64,000 bases of DNA from Diphasiastrum complanatum (lineage: Eukaryota; Streptophyta; Lycopodiopsida; Lycopodiales; Lycopodiaceae). Positions 54,127 through 64,000 of this stretch are shown in pieces. The stretch spans positions 47,045,486 through 47,109,485 of the forward strand of contig CM055108.1 in the NCBI GenBank assembly GCA_029204225.1, given 5' to 3'. Both the position numbers and the translations under genes were made by a program. The notes beneath the pieces were generated by a model. The model had not been told where the DNA came from and did not search any database. It worked only from the letters and a program-made list of their open reading frames with translations. The stretch's first letter is position 1. Every line of letters begins with the position of its first letter.

Positions 54127-56060
54127 ACTAACACGGGTTGAAAGTAAAAGTGCAAGCCTTTCAGTGTGTGGTTCCTTGACCTCCACCATGTGAAAAGGTG
54201 GTTCATGTTCGTGCAACCGATCATTCTGATCAGTGCGCAGTGGTGAGCCCATTTGCGGTTCCCGTTCGACGCCAACTGGAGGTTCCTCAGTTGTTATCTC
54301 TTTCTTGCTCTTTTTCCTCCGCTTGTGCTTTCTGTACCTAGTGTCTTATTTTCTGGTATTGTCTTCTTTCTTCTCTCACATTCGGATATGGCGCTGAAGT
54401 TGAGGGTTGGTCATTAGTGACCAATGGTGGTGGTGAGGGAGCCACTTCCTTCCTCTTCTGTGCTCGCGTAACAACTAACACAGGAGCGTGGAATGTCGTT
54501 CCGATGGCATCCCTGCTGGAACTGCTGGTTGCTATATTGCAATGAAGTTCAGAGGTGCACTGGTCCCAGGTTTAAATGGACAATTCTTGAAACAGTGTCC
54601 ATAACCGCATTCTCGACAGAATGATGTATATTGTCCCTTGTAGGGACATTCTACAATTTTGTGTCCTTCGCCACATCCGTAGCAGCCGTAATTTCTTCCG
54701 CCTTGACGCTGAGTTTGAGATGCATAGGCTGCAACATATTCATTTATGGCAGGATCCATAAATGGTTCCTTTGGTCTGTACCATTGCTGCTGCTCAAGTT
54801 GAGGTGGCATTTGCATCTCTAGTTTTGCTGCTGTCAGGTTTACATGGGCCACTTGTTGATTGGCTGGCCCTAGTGGAGCAGGTAAGGCCATACGCTATGG
54901 TTGATTTTGTGCGTCGTACCTTGGTGCCACATTGGGTGCCCCTTGATGGTAAGGATAGGAAGTCTGATAAGGACTTCTCTTCTGTTGAACAATCCGGAGG
55001 TTGAATGGGCAAAATGTCATATCGTGCGATGTTGCATTGAATAGATCGCAGAATCTATATGTCAGTCTCAGATTTTGCTTTAGGACTGGACACTCGTTTG
55101 TTGTATGGTTTTGCGTGCACACTGAATACCATACATTTTCCCGTCTTGGGTATTGCAACTGGTTTGGTTCTGGTTGATGTGACGTTACTACTACAGCTCC
55201 CTGTATGGCCTTTAGTTTATGGTCAAACTGCGCCGTAAGTTGCTCCATCTGCTGTTTGTGTAATTTTGTCATTTGCTCCAACATTAGTTCGGTGGATAGA
55301 GTAGATGCGTTTGATGATGATGATGCGATCAAGGGAGTAGGAGTGTGGGTGGATGGATATTCGTCGTCAGATCTCTCATCCTCTTCCCTGATGGCATCTT
55401 CCATAGCTTCTTGCAGAGTAGCGTACTACTCAATCGTTTCAGCTTTCTTCTGATGCTTCGTGGTAGTCCGGCTAGGAACTACATGATCACCGCATGATCG
55501 AGAGTTAGGGCTACACTGCACTCGGATTGTAAGTGTTTGACCCACTCAATATAGTCCCTGACCCTTTTTCGTTTTCCCATCTTGACTTTGCTCAGCAGGA
55601 GGAACGGGTCTTCCAAGAACTTTCTTGGTTTAAAGCACGTAATGACAGCCACCTTAACCACTTCCTAGATGGATTTTTCTTCCTCTGACAGGTTGAAAAA
55701 CCAATCTTGAATGCCAATAAGGACATGGGAAACAACATCAGCTTCTCCACAAGTGTCCATTCACCGTAGATTTCACAAGTTTGCTCATAGATCTGGAGGA
55801 ATCGGATGGGATCTGATGATCCGTCATATTTTGGTATTTTCATCCGTGGTGCTCTCCGGACTGCTTGCAAGGGAGCGGCAGATACGGGTTGGCCCATTCG
55901 ATCCATTGGTGTTGGTTCTGGTTCTGTCTCTTGTTGCACAACTACTAATCTGGGAAGGTGTGGTGTTTGATTTGCTATCCTTCGTGCTATTGATCGTCCC
56001 AATCTCAGATTCATTCGATGGTGGGTTCCAAAGTGATTGGATATCACTTATACAGTAGGA
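54127..56060 (-). pseudogene. Gag of the outer element (degraded)
   Basis: Minus-strand pieces in order: a Pro/Glu-rich start, then the capsid passage RMKIPKYDGSSDPIRFLQIY and EWTLVEKLMLFPMSL; after frame changes KVKMGKRKRVRDYIEWVKHL and AMEDAIREEDERSDDEYPST; a region with KLHKQQMEQLTAQFDHKLKA; and two CCHC zinc knuckles CYGCGEGHKIVEC and CRECGYGHCFKNC (about 54,570-54,700), with a further CTQNHTTNEC-type half motif. Several frameshifts and stops. The nested element interrupts it shortly after the zinc knuckles. Confidence 0.8.
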
Positions 56061-56089
56061 TGCAGTCTGGATCTCTAAGGATCTGATCA

Positions 56090-57306
56090 ATCTGATCGGT
56101 TGAAAGTGAATTTTAGGCCCTTTAGGGTGGTTTTTCCTTGATAACTTTTTACTCCTTGCACTGATTGACCTGAGATTTTGACAGTAGCTGGATCTGATGC
56201 AGATCTTTCCACTGATCTAGTCTGAGAGGGTTCTCTTGTACGAGGTTTGGCTGTGTGAGGGTTCTTTAGCTGTTTTTGCAAGTAAAAAATTTGATATCTT
56301 TCAGATTTCTGGGAAGTATTCTCGCAAGGCTCACAGTAGCTGGATCTGGGTCAGCTCTCACTATAGAAATCTCTACAAGAGTTAATTCTCGCAAGAAAAA
56401 AAAATTTCATTGTCTGCGAGGGTTCAAAACCACTTTTCTGGTTTGATCTTCACCACATCTTCACACTAACTCTCGCAGGCTTCATCAATGATGTAAATTG
56501 ACATTCTAAATCGATTGAGAGGGTTTGCAAGAGTTATTACTGGAAGGATTTGCTGGATCTTCACTTTTTAGTATTTTTTTGCACTTAGATTCAATTTTCT
56601 ACTCACTGCAATAAACTAACGCTCGCAAGCTCTTCTGTGTCCTAATCTCACTGAGATGGAACTTCAGAATCCTTTGCGAGAGTTCTTGACCACTGGAACT
56701 GAAAATTTTGCTGTCTACGAGGGTTCATTGGTACTTTCCCATCTTTTTTTCACTGGGAACTCACGCACAGGCACTTAGACATCAAACTAACTCTCTCAAA
56801 CTTCTCTGTGTCCTGGTTTCACTAAGATGGAACTTCAGAGGGCTCTGCAAGAGTTCTTATGAAGATTTGAATTTTTCTGGATTTTTTCAAGGGTTTTTTG
56901 AATTTTTTATGATTTTTCTCTGGTTATCACAATTTGCTTGGAACTAACTCTCGCAGGCTTCTATGCAGGTTTGGAACAGTACCCTGGAGCTGCTGCCAGT
57001 CATGCAAGGGTTAATTTTCACTAATTCTGGAGATATAAAATCTGATAAGATTTTGGGCTCTTTTTCCCTCCAAAATGCAGATTGGTGTGTTTTTTTGGGT
57101 TTTTTGACTGGTTGGTTTGGGTTTCAAGCCCTTAGAGGCTGTTCAGGGCCTCCTCTACCCTCTCACACCTCCTCCACTAGCTGTGAACAGTCCAAACACA
57201 AAAAAAATATAGAAAACCAACTCAAAACACCCAAAAATCTACCTAGAACTACTTCAAAACGCAAGAAAATAGGTAAAATACAGCTAAACTAATTATAGAA
57301 ACCTAT
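56090..57306 (-). other. Leader of the outer element with repeated CTCGCAGG-type motifs
   Basis: No gene. Two units near 56,612-56,705 and 56,785-56,865 share CTTCTCTGTGTCCT, CACT.AGATGGAACTTCAGA and GAGAGTTCTT, and further (T/G)CTCGCA(G/A)G words are spread between about 56,250 and 56,960. This is the untranslated region between PBS and gag on the minus strand. Confidence 0.5.
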
Positions 57307-57323
57307 CCCGGGCATCGACGCCA
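57307..57323 (-). other. Primer-binding site of the outer element
   Basis: On the minus strand TGGCGTCGATGCCCGGG begins one base after the LTR end. It ends in the complement of a tRNA CCA terminus and is similar to the tRNA-Asp-type site of many plant gypsy elements, although not identical. Confidence 0.6.
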
Positions 57324-57324
57324 C

Positions 57325-58128
57325 TGTAGGGTTGACGATCTCGCATAGTATAGCCCTCCCACTTGTCAACAAGTGTTAGATCACTGGATAGGTATCTAAC
57401 TATGCATAGATGCTATTTTTAGTTAGTTTCCTACTTTCTCCCTTAACTCTACTCACCACTAACACTACTCTCCCTTAACTCTACTCCTCTACACTAACAT
57501 TCATCATGATTGTAGGTGAAAGGAAGGGGATGATTAGAAAAGATGGAGGGGAAAGAAGATAGAAGAGAGAGATAGAGGGAGGCTGGAGGTTAGCTCAAAT
57601 GCACATTGTACTTGCTAAAGGAGTAACATAAACTATTGAAACCAAAAAGCATGAACTTGAAAGGAATAGAAAACAACAAGAGTAATAGCAAGCATTGAAT
57701 TGCAAATGAGGATGCTTCTCTTCCAAAATTGGTAGAGTTTCCTCCTTCTCATTAAGCATGAAAATAGTGTACAAATTGTGCCTTTTTATAAAATGGGGAA
57801 GGCCCTTGCCCCTCAATCCTATTGGCTAATATTCACAATGATCCTATCCATTCATCCTGGACCCAACTTGATCCATGGGTCCACAAAAGTACATTGGTAA
57901 TCACAAGATTCATGTGAGTCCCAATTTGGACCCAACTCTGAAAAATAATCTCTAAGTTTAAAAATGACTTTGGCCTCTAGTTTTGTTTTAAATCCAAGGC
58001 CCAAGTCAAGTTTATTTTATTTACAACTTTACTTGCGTGCTCATTGGGCCATGGGCTTACGTGTGAAGGATGTCATGCTCTCGCAACACATTTTATTTAT
58101 TTACACTTTGTTGGGAAAACCCCCAACA
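57325..58128 (-). repeat. 5' LTR of the split outer element
   Basis: 804 bp on the minus strand, TGTTGGGGGT to CCCTACA; the inverted counterpart of 32,201-33,019. The flanking target duplication is ATTGT on the plus strand (58,129-58,133), that is ACAAT in element orientation. A TATA box lies on the minus strand near 57,786. Confidence 0.9.
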
Positions 58129-58133
58129 ATTGT

Positions 58134-59732
58134 TTTTTTTTATTTAAAAAATTTGAAAAATTGAAAAAGTATTTGAGAGTTTAGGGTATTCAAAGGGATA
58201 CTATAGGGATAGATAAAAACCATGAAATTCATAAAAGAATTAATCCACAAAAAGAAAACCTTGAATGAATTCCCCTTAAGAATTGCTTAGATTTCATATG
58301 CTCAACGAAAATTAGAAGTAGTCACTCCATCTAAAAGGAATTACCAAAGCTTATGTTCTCAATAAGCTTTCCATATAGAGAAACACACATCATTCAAAAA
58401 CTAGTTAGGAGTTGATCTAAATAAGAATATACTTAATCTATGATTGAAAGTAGTTGCATAACCAAGAAAAGTTAGGATGACAAAGGACATCTTATATTGA
58501 CATCAAGCATTGACCATTTTAAGGTATTCTCACACTTTGAGCACTTTTCTTGCAGGCCAATTTTCACAACATATGGACAACATCTATTGGCATCTAGCGC
58601 CTATTCTGAAGAGTTTCTATAGTGATCTGGCTTTATAAACACTTGCTGATTTTTGGTATACAATTTTTGAGGTTTGTACCAGTTCTTTTTCAACCTCTTA
58701 GTGTTTTTGTGTGGACCAAAAATCTAGACAAGAGTCCGCTCCCTCAATAGCTTCTTATTATATATTACGTACCATACAATGTTCAATAACACCTTTTTTT
58801 CCTTAAAAAAAAATCAAAACTTTGAAAAAAGACATAAAAAAAAGCAAGAAAAAAACATTTCAAACAACCTAAAAAAGTTGACAATGTGATAGAACAAACA
58901 AAAGCCAAAATTCCTATTCCTTTCTTTAGAACCCAAAAAATAATAATTTTAATGCACGTTCTCAGAAACCCTAATGGGATTACCACGAATGCATTCCAAA
59001 ACAAAATGTGCAATTATGTTACATACTTTTATACTAGCTGTGCTTCGGAGCCAGTTAATTAGCTTTCCAACTTCCAAATTTTTGACTAGTGTTTATTTTC
59101 ATTGCCTTACCATTTCATTTTTGTCATCTTCTATGTTGATTTGATTTCACTTCTTTTTGTGCTTGTGTTTGCTTCGTCCAAAAGCTATTTTTATGCATAT
59201 TGTAAAACAGAAAAACATATTTTCGATTCCCACTTATATATTTTCCTATGGCATACTCATGCCAAGTTCATCATTTCTTTGCTCTATTCCTATCTATTAT
59301 AGGTCCTCAAGCACCATTGAATTGGACAACTGGTTGGATTCACAAGAGTGATGTTTTAGAATCACATTTTTTGTTCCTTCTTTTAAGAGAACTCAATCTC
59401 GGTTGGAGGCATATTGACGAGATGCTTTCCCTTACAGTTGATTACACTTTTCTTGAGGATTAAATAAAGAAATAAAGAATTAACATCCACAATTTAAGAA
59501 AACGAATAGATTATCATGTGATTATGTCAACGAAATTTATGTACATGCTAAACTTCTTACCAATTTCACCTATGAGTTAGAATATCCATCATTCCATTGT
59601 CAAAAATCTAGGCTAGTGGGGACATAACTCATGCAACAATTGTTCATACCACCATCTTCAAATGTTCATAACAAACATGCATTTTCAATAAACATTTGAT
59701 GTTATGTCTAGGATAAATATTTGACATAACAC
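58134..59732 (-). repeat. Duplicated locus, copy 1, left part (inverted)
   Basis: Reverse complement of 45,060-46,764. It begins at the target site beside the LTR and continues through the counterpart of the 126-codon frame (59,102-59,463, broken by a frameshift) to the partial 200-bp repeat. Small differences are spread evenly. Confidence 0.88.
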
Positions 59733-61890
59733 GTTGATGTTGTCTACATAACATAGGTATTAGGAGAAATGCAATATTCAACCCTATGGAGACTATGCGA
59801 AAAGTCTTAGACCATCATTGTTAATGCTTATCAAAAGGCCTCCAAAAGTTGAATTGTCTATTGTATTTTCCATGGGCCTTTCAGTTGCTTCAGATTTGAC
59901 AACAAATGAGAATATTGTGATAGTTATCCAATTTCCATGAAAGCGATACAATTGTTACGTTAATGTTTGATTAATAGGGCCTATGACACTTAATCAAATC
60001 TATAAAACACTATGTTTACATCTTTTGAGAAGCAAATGGAGAACTACGATCCTAAAACTGGCTAAGAGAATTTTCAATTCTATTTATGCATGTGGAGCTC
60101 CGACCAGTTAATCATACCAAAGCCTATAATTGATTTTCCTTGTAGAAAAATCAATGTTTGGAATACCCAACAATAGAAAGCACCCAAAGATGCACAAAAA
60201 GTGAAGATTGCCTATCATTTACCCACAAAATTGTACTAGAGCTAACCAAAACTTAGAAGAATACTAGGCATATAAATCACTAGCTATTTTACCTAACCAA
60301 TCATAAAACAAAAACTCATGTTTTGTCTTCAAGCTGGGGAGATCACACTGGCATCGTTTACATCCCAATATGAAAATGCTTGTTTAAAATTCTTCAATAA
60401 AAAGGATCCAAGGAGCCAACCTACAAATATGTGAAACTTAAATTTATTTGCAAAATTGGTATAAAATGGATGGACAATCAAAGATTAGAAAAATCACATT
60501 GATACCATCTTATTGGAAGTGGGCTAGTCACATATTATGGCAATGATAATAAATTTTAATTTTATTACAAGCCAAAAATCCTGAAAATCAGAATTCCCAC
60601 TTTTTGGCTTTGTAATATAAGCCCTCTTTTTCCAAGTTGGAGCATATGTTAATGGGCACTATTTCTTCCTAAAGAGACCTTGTTCAATTTAAGCTTCAAC
60701 TCTTACTTATTGGCCCAACTACACCTTTTATGACAAGCATCCTCTAGTAACCCACTCAAAGTAGATGGCCTTTTTAAGATATCTTTAACATGTGTCAATT
60801 CCTAGTGAGAAATCAAATTAACACCTAGAATAAATTAAAGATTTCTGGTGGAGAAAGGGCCAACATTTCAAGGTTGAAATGATTCTCGTTGTTGTGCAAC
60901 AAAAATAGAAGCGCCCTCTACTAACCAACATGATACATTGACATTTTTAATTAAATTAGGTGTTCTATTTCACAAAAGAATATTTCAGATACGAATTGTT
61001 CATTGCACAATCAACATACTTCCTTAGGTTAGTTCTCACCAATCAAGAATCTGCAATTGTATAACAATGAGTTAAGCTGATTTGAAGTAGCATTTCAAAC
61101 TATGTGCCAGAACTAGATAATTTCTTGTACAAAGGTATAGAGAACATTGAACTAGTTAAAACGATAAATAAAGTCCCTCCTCAATTGCTCCATTTGCTCC
61201 TTGCTCCCTCATTCTACCTCCTCTTTCATTTATTGCTATCCCGCCTTTGCCAAAGAGGTAACATTCCATTCCATTGGCTTGCATACATCATTATGACAAA
61301 GACAAATTTCTTAGAAAAAGATACAATTTTGTGAGTCATGCTAGATTTTAGATAATAGGAGTATCAACTACATTTTAGACTTTAGATAAATACTGTGTAA
61401 AATCATTTAAAATGACTACATCGAAGAACTTTGAGAGTAGAAGTAAATGCTCTTAGGATTACTTGCAAACAAATGTTAATGTATAGGTTATCTACTAAAA
61501 AATCTCGAGTCATATTTTTGAAATGCATTCTTTTGGTGCCAATATGCATTCAAATTTGTGGTCCAGAAAATCATTGAGAGAAAACAGGCCTTAAAGCAAT
61601 AAAGCAATAATACTAACTTACCGAGATGGAAGAGATGACCACATTTGAGATGCCTTGAGAAGGTAGCTTGTTTCGCTCTGTGTTACCGAAGAGATAGTTA
61701 ACTAAATGAACTGGGAAAAAGCAGTTAGCTCCTTATAATCGACATCAATTATCGCATCAAGCGGATGCTTTTTAGACAAACCTTATAATGTGCTGATGCC
61801 AAATCAAATACTTGACATTTCGGAATGAAAATTTAATAAATGACTCCTTGAGCATATTCTGGAAGTTAAGCTATCATATTCTGTATGGTT
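59733..61890. other. No recognisable feature
   Basis: About 2.1 kb of AT-rich sequence with no coding signal I trust and no repeat shared with the rest of the window. A 76-codon plus-strand frame at 61,104-61,334 has no features beyond hydrophobic stretches. Confidence 0.3.
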
Positions 61891-61897
61891 AAACTCA

Positions 61898-62650
61898 TTA
61901 ATTGTCCTTAAATTCAAGCAATGTCACATTTGACTCCACAAAAAAGCGGCAGAATTGATCCAGAACTAACCTTTTAACTGACCAGTCGGTAAATTTTAAC
62001 CTTCTAGGCCTTAAAACCACTGGCCGCAGATACAACAAAGGGGCGTACCCCGGAGGCAAGTTATGCGTATTTGTTTCTGAAACCCAATCGCAAATGTGGC
62101 CCTCTATCGTGCCAAATGCAGAGCGCAAAACAATCCGCTGAATGCAGAGCACATCAAAGGCGGAAGTGCTAGTAAAAACTCCTATTGCTAGCTAGCATCT
62201 GCGAACATAAACAATCGCTTCTGGAGCTTGGACAAACACACAATTGCTTCGAACTACAGGACCGAAATGATTGCTTATCGAACAGGAAAGAGAGATAGAG
62301 AAAGAAAGCGAACACGCGCATCTACAAATGCCGCTTCAATCAAAAGGGCATCATCAATTCCTTTCGGGGAAGAAACAGACACAGAAGCCAGCAGAAATCC
62401 CAGGGTCGGAAGGAGGCCCGGGAAACGTCTGACACGTTGTCCGTCGGATTGCAGCACCGGAGCTGAGCATCAGGCACGGTAACCGTCGGAACAGATCACA
62501 AAAGCTAAAATAGGGCACGCCCACCGTCCGATTGGACCACCGGAGCGGGAGATCAGCCCACGAGGGCCGTCCAATCGGTTCGGGGAATCGTCTGGGCACA
62601 TGGCAGATCATGATTGGAACAATTGGCCATAGGTGAGTCGATATTACCAC
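61898..62650. other. GC-richer stretch, possible 5' end of a leftward gene
   Basis: GC content and CpG frequency rise here (for example CCGTCCGATTGGACCACCGG). A minus-strand frame 62,152-61,898 reads HICDWVSETNTHNLPPGYAP and VVLRPRRLKFTDWSVKRLVL. The plus-strand frame at 62,228-62,482 is Arg-rich and looks accidental. It could be a first exon plus promoter, or another organelle-derived piece; nothing decides between them. Confidence 0.3.
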
Positions 62651-62734
62651 TTATATAATAAAAAATAATAAATACTGTGCACGCGACCAACAATAAGAAC
62701 ACTAGTAAGATGGGATATGGTGGAGCATACCTTC

Positions 62735-62960
62735 TAAAAACTAGTGAGAGATTGAATTTCATAAATTATGCTATTTGAAAGGTTAGGATGGAGTCACTCT
62801 TGGTGCTCCAAGACCTCTACTGTTGTTAATGGCCTAGGAGGTGACTTTGCAAATTTGGTCCAAAGTTTTGCATCCAAGACACTTTGCCAACTATAGAAAA
62901 ACTTCACAGTGTATTAGTGGCTGAAGAGTGTAGGATGCTCCACACCAAGGCAAGAATGAG
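62735..62960 (+). pseudogene. Copia gag fragment related to the 15.6-kb element
   Basis: Translation gives SERLNFINYAI, a stop, KVRMESLLVLQD, and after a deletion GDFANLVQSFASKTL and LHSVLVAEECR-like text. It aligns with the Gag of the non-autonomous element (ERLNSTNYSTWKVRMESLLEL) and lacks the middle. It is a small decayed relic of the same family. Confidence 0.6.
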
Positions 62961-62964
62961 TAAA

Positions 62965-63186
62965 TTTTTTTTATTCATTTGGAATTTTTTTTCTCTCGAT
63001 GTACATAATATATATGTATAATTTTTATAGATATTTACTTTCTAATAGAGATTAAGAACCTTAATATTAGAATTGACGATTCTTGACAAGTGAATAATCA
63101 TTATATAAAGAAGTGCCAAGAATTATCTTGTAGGATATTATTAAGAATAGATAAGAATGAGAATTCTAAATGTAATTTGATATCAA
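62965..63186. repeat. LTR-like AT-rich stretch before block A copy 2
   Basis: Contains a TATA-like CATTATATAAAG (63,098) and ends at a degenerate primer-site-like TTGATATCAAGAG (about 63,178). If block A is a copia leader, this would be the end of its LTR. The left boundary is unknown. Confidence 0.35.
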
Positions 63187-63841
63187 GAGTTTTTGATTTT
63201 AAAAATAAAGACAATACTTGGAAGCGGAGACGCAAAAGACAAAAGAGGAGAAACTCACGAAGATCCAAAGGAGAAAAAATCGAAAATCCAAAGGAAAACA
63301 GGTGTAAGATTCGACTAAGCTTGAAGGACAGTCAGTGATAGATCCAACGAAGCTTGTCGGGGATAGTCGAAAGATTCAGCCAAGCTTGCAGGGTAGATGA
63401 AACAGAAAGGCAAAAAAAGATAAAAACCAAGTAGCAAATAGAGACAAAAGACGAAATTCCCGAAACCAGGGGAACGTGGGAAAGCATTAATCTCGAGAAA
63501 GAGGAAACTCGCAAACATGAAAGATCGGCATACATCTTTGAAGTGCTTTCAAAAAAAATGGATGAAAGCGAGAAAATCGAAAACCTAAAAAAATGCCAAG
63601 ATAGCGAATCTGGGATAGCAAAGTTTCTAACAAATGGAATAGGTTAGGAAAGTGAGAGATTAAAAGGCACATTTGGGGATAGCGGAAGTGGAAGAGCAAA
63701 AGTTTTGTTTTGTGAGGATCTGGTTCTGGTTTGTTTCTCAAAGTTCCTAACAGTTATTTCACTGGGACAACGAAAAATGGATCAAAACGAAAAAGGCGAG
63801 TAAAGTAGCTCTTTTTATGTTATAGATTGATAGTTTGTTTT
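63187..63841. repeat. Dispersed repeat block A, copy 2
   Basis: Direct copy of 1-656. The right edge is GTTTGTTTTA in both copies, after which they diverge (AAGCTTTTTACC at 657, CTCTTTCCC at 63,842). The precise shared end suggests an element or deletion boundary. Confidence 0.75.
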
Positions 63842-64000
63842 ACTCTTTCCCTTCTCCTTTTCTAATGGTTGTGGTCACTTCCAAAAACGCGACATCCTCA
63901 AGCTTGATAAGACTGCTCTTTCTCCGCACTCGAGTAGATCCCTTTGCTCTGCCCCCTTTCTTAATAGATTGAACTTTGTTTCTCCTATCATCAGTGCTCC
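63842..64000. other. Unassigned end of window
   Basis: About 160 bp with pyrimidine-rich sequence and no recognised feature; too short to judge. Confidence 0.3.

Larger units (their letters stand above)
48461..58128 (-). mobile_element. Outer Ty3/gypsy element, 5' part (split, with a nested element inside)
   Basis: On the minus strand the order is 5' LTR (58,128-57,325), PBS, leader, gag (56.06-54.13 kb), interruption by the nested element 49,070-54,121, then protease (49,069-48,461). It breaks off at 48,460/48,461. The 3' LTR and an unassigned 3' ORF now lie inverted at 31,362-33,019. RT, RNase H and integrase are missing from both parts. Its Gag resembles that of G1 (KVRDYIE, AIREEDERSDDE), so both belong to related lineages. 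Confidence 0.85.

Noticed and set aside
32201-58128. The two outer LTRs as ends of one simple 26-kb element
   Set aside because: They are in opposite orientation, and the flanks match a single empty site only after inversion.
62228-62482. Arg-rich 84-codon ORF as a gene
   Set aside because: Low-complexity basic composition in a GC-rich stretch, with overlapping open frames on the other strand; no family recognised.

Overview
The window looks like nuclear DNA of a land plant. It is AT-rich and mostly made of Ty1/copia and Ty3/gypsy LTR retrotransposons at different stages of decay. It also carries a degraded insert of plant mitochondrial DNA (remnants of mitochondrial-type trnI-CAU and trnQ-UUG), intron-bearing gene fragments, and one exon of a plant RING-finger family. 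I cannot name the species. Nothing here looks bacterial, and no complete ordinary host gene is visible.

Layout, 0-24.6 kb. Head-to-head copia scraps (0.7-2.1 kb) are followed by one copy of a gypsy element, called G1 here (2.3-6.84 kb). It is cut by a nearly full-length copia element, Copia-1 (6.84-12.07 kb), which has a 5' LTR, a PBS and a gag-pol frame with a single stop but no 3' LTR. A second G1 copy (12.2-23.58 kb) is split by a young, structurally complete non-autonomous element (15,647-21,201). That element has LTRs I read as identical over 647 bp, a 5-bp target duplication (CACTC), a PBS, a purine tract, and one intact 1,024-aa ORF. The ORF joins a copia-type Gag and zinc knuckle to about 760 residues I cannot assign. 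Copia-1 has a related Gag, the same PBS and a similar CACACGTGTGA LTR motif, so its family is a plausible helper. A dead copia pol fragment ends this part (23.58-24.56 kb).

Layout, 24.7-48.5 kb. Two inverted copies of a 3.5-4 kb segment (24.74-28.85 kb and 38.7-43.3 kb) hold, from the outside in: an unrecognised intron-containing gene (X), a promoter region with several ACGTG boxes (left copy only), a short divergently transcribed ORF resembling the N-terminal half of histone H3, a second unrecognised gene (Y), and the mitochondrial insert. Around 33-38 kb, 45-48.5 kb and 58-59.7 kb lie pieces of two copies of another locus, which includes a RING-finger exon. One copy has an intact, empty target site (46,765-46,769). 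The other was hit there by an LTR element whose 5' end is now at 58.1 kb (minus strand) and whose 3' end is at 32.2-33.0 kb (plus strand), both next to ACAAT. Direct and inverted repeats all agree with one history: tandem duplication of a large segment, insertion of the LTR element in one copy, then inversion of about 17 kb (about 31.36-48.46 kb) with one breakpoint inside the element.

Layout, 48.5-64 kb. The 5' part of that outer element (protease, gag, leader, PBS, 5' LTR, all minus strand) is split by a complete but dead chromodomain gypsy element (49,070-54,121, target duplication GGTAA). Right of the outer LTR come the inverted locus piece, about 2 kb with nothing recognisable, a GC-richer stretch near 62.0-62.65 kb, a copia gag scrap, and a 655-bp block that also starts the window at position 1.
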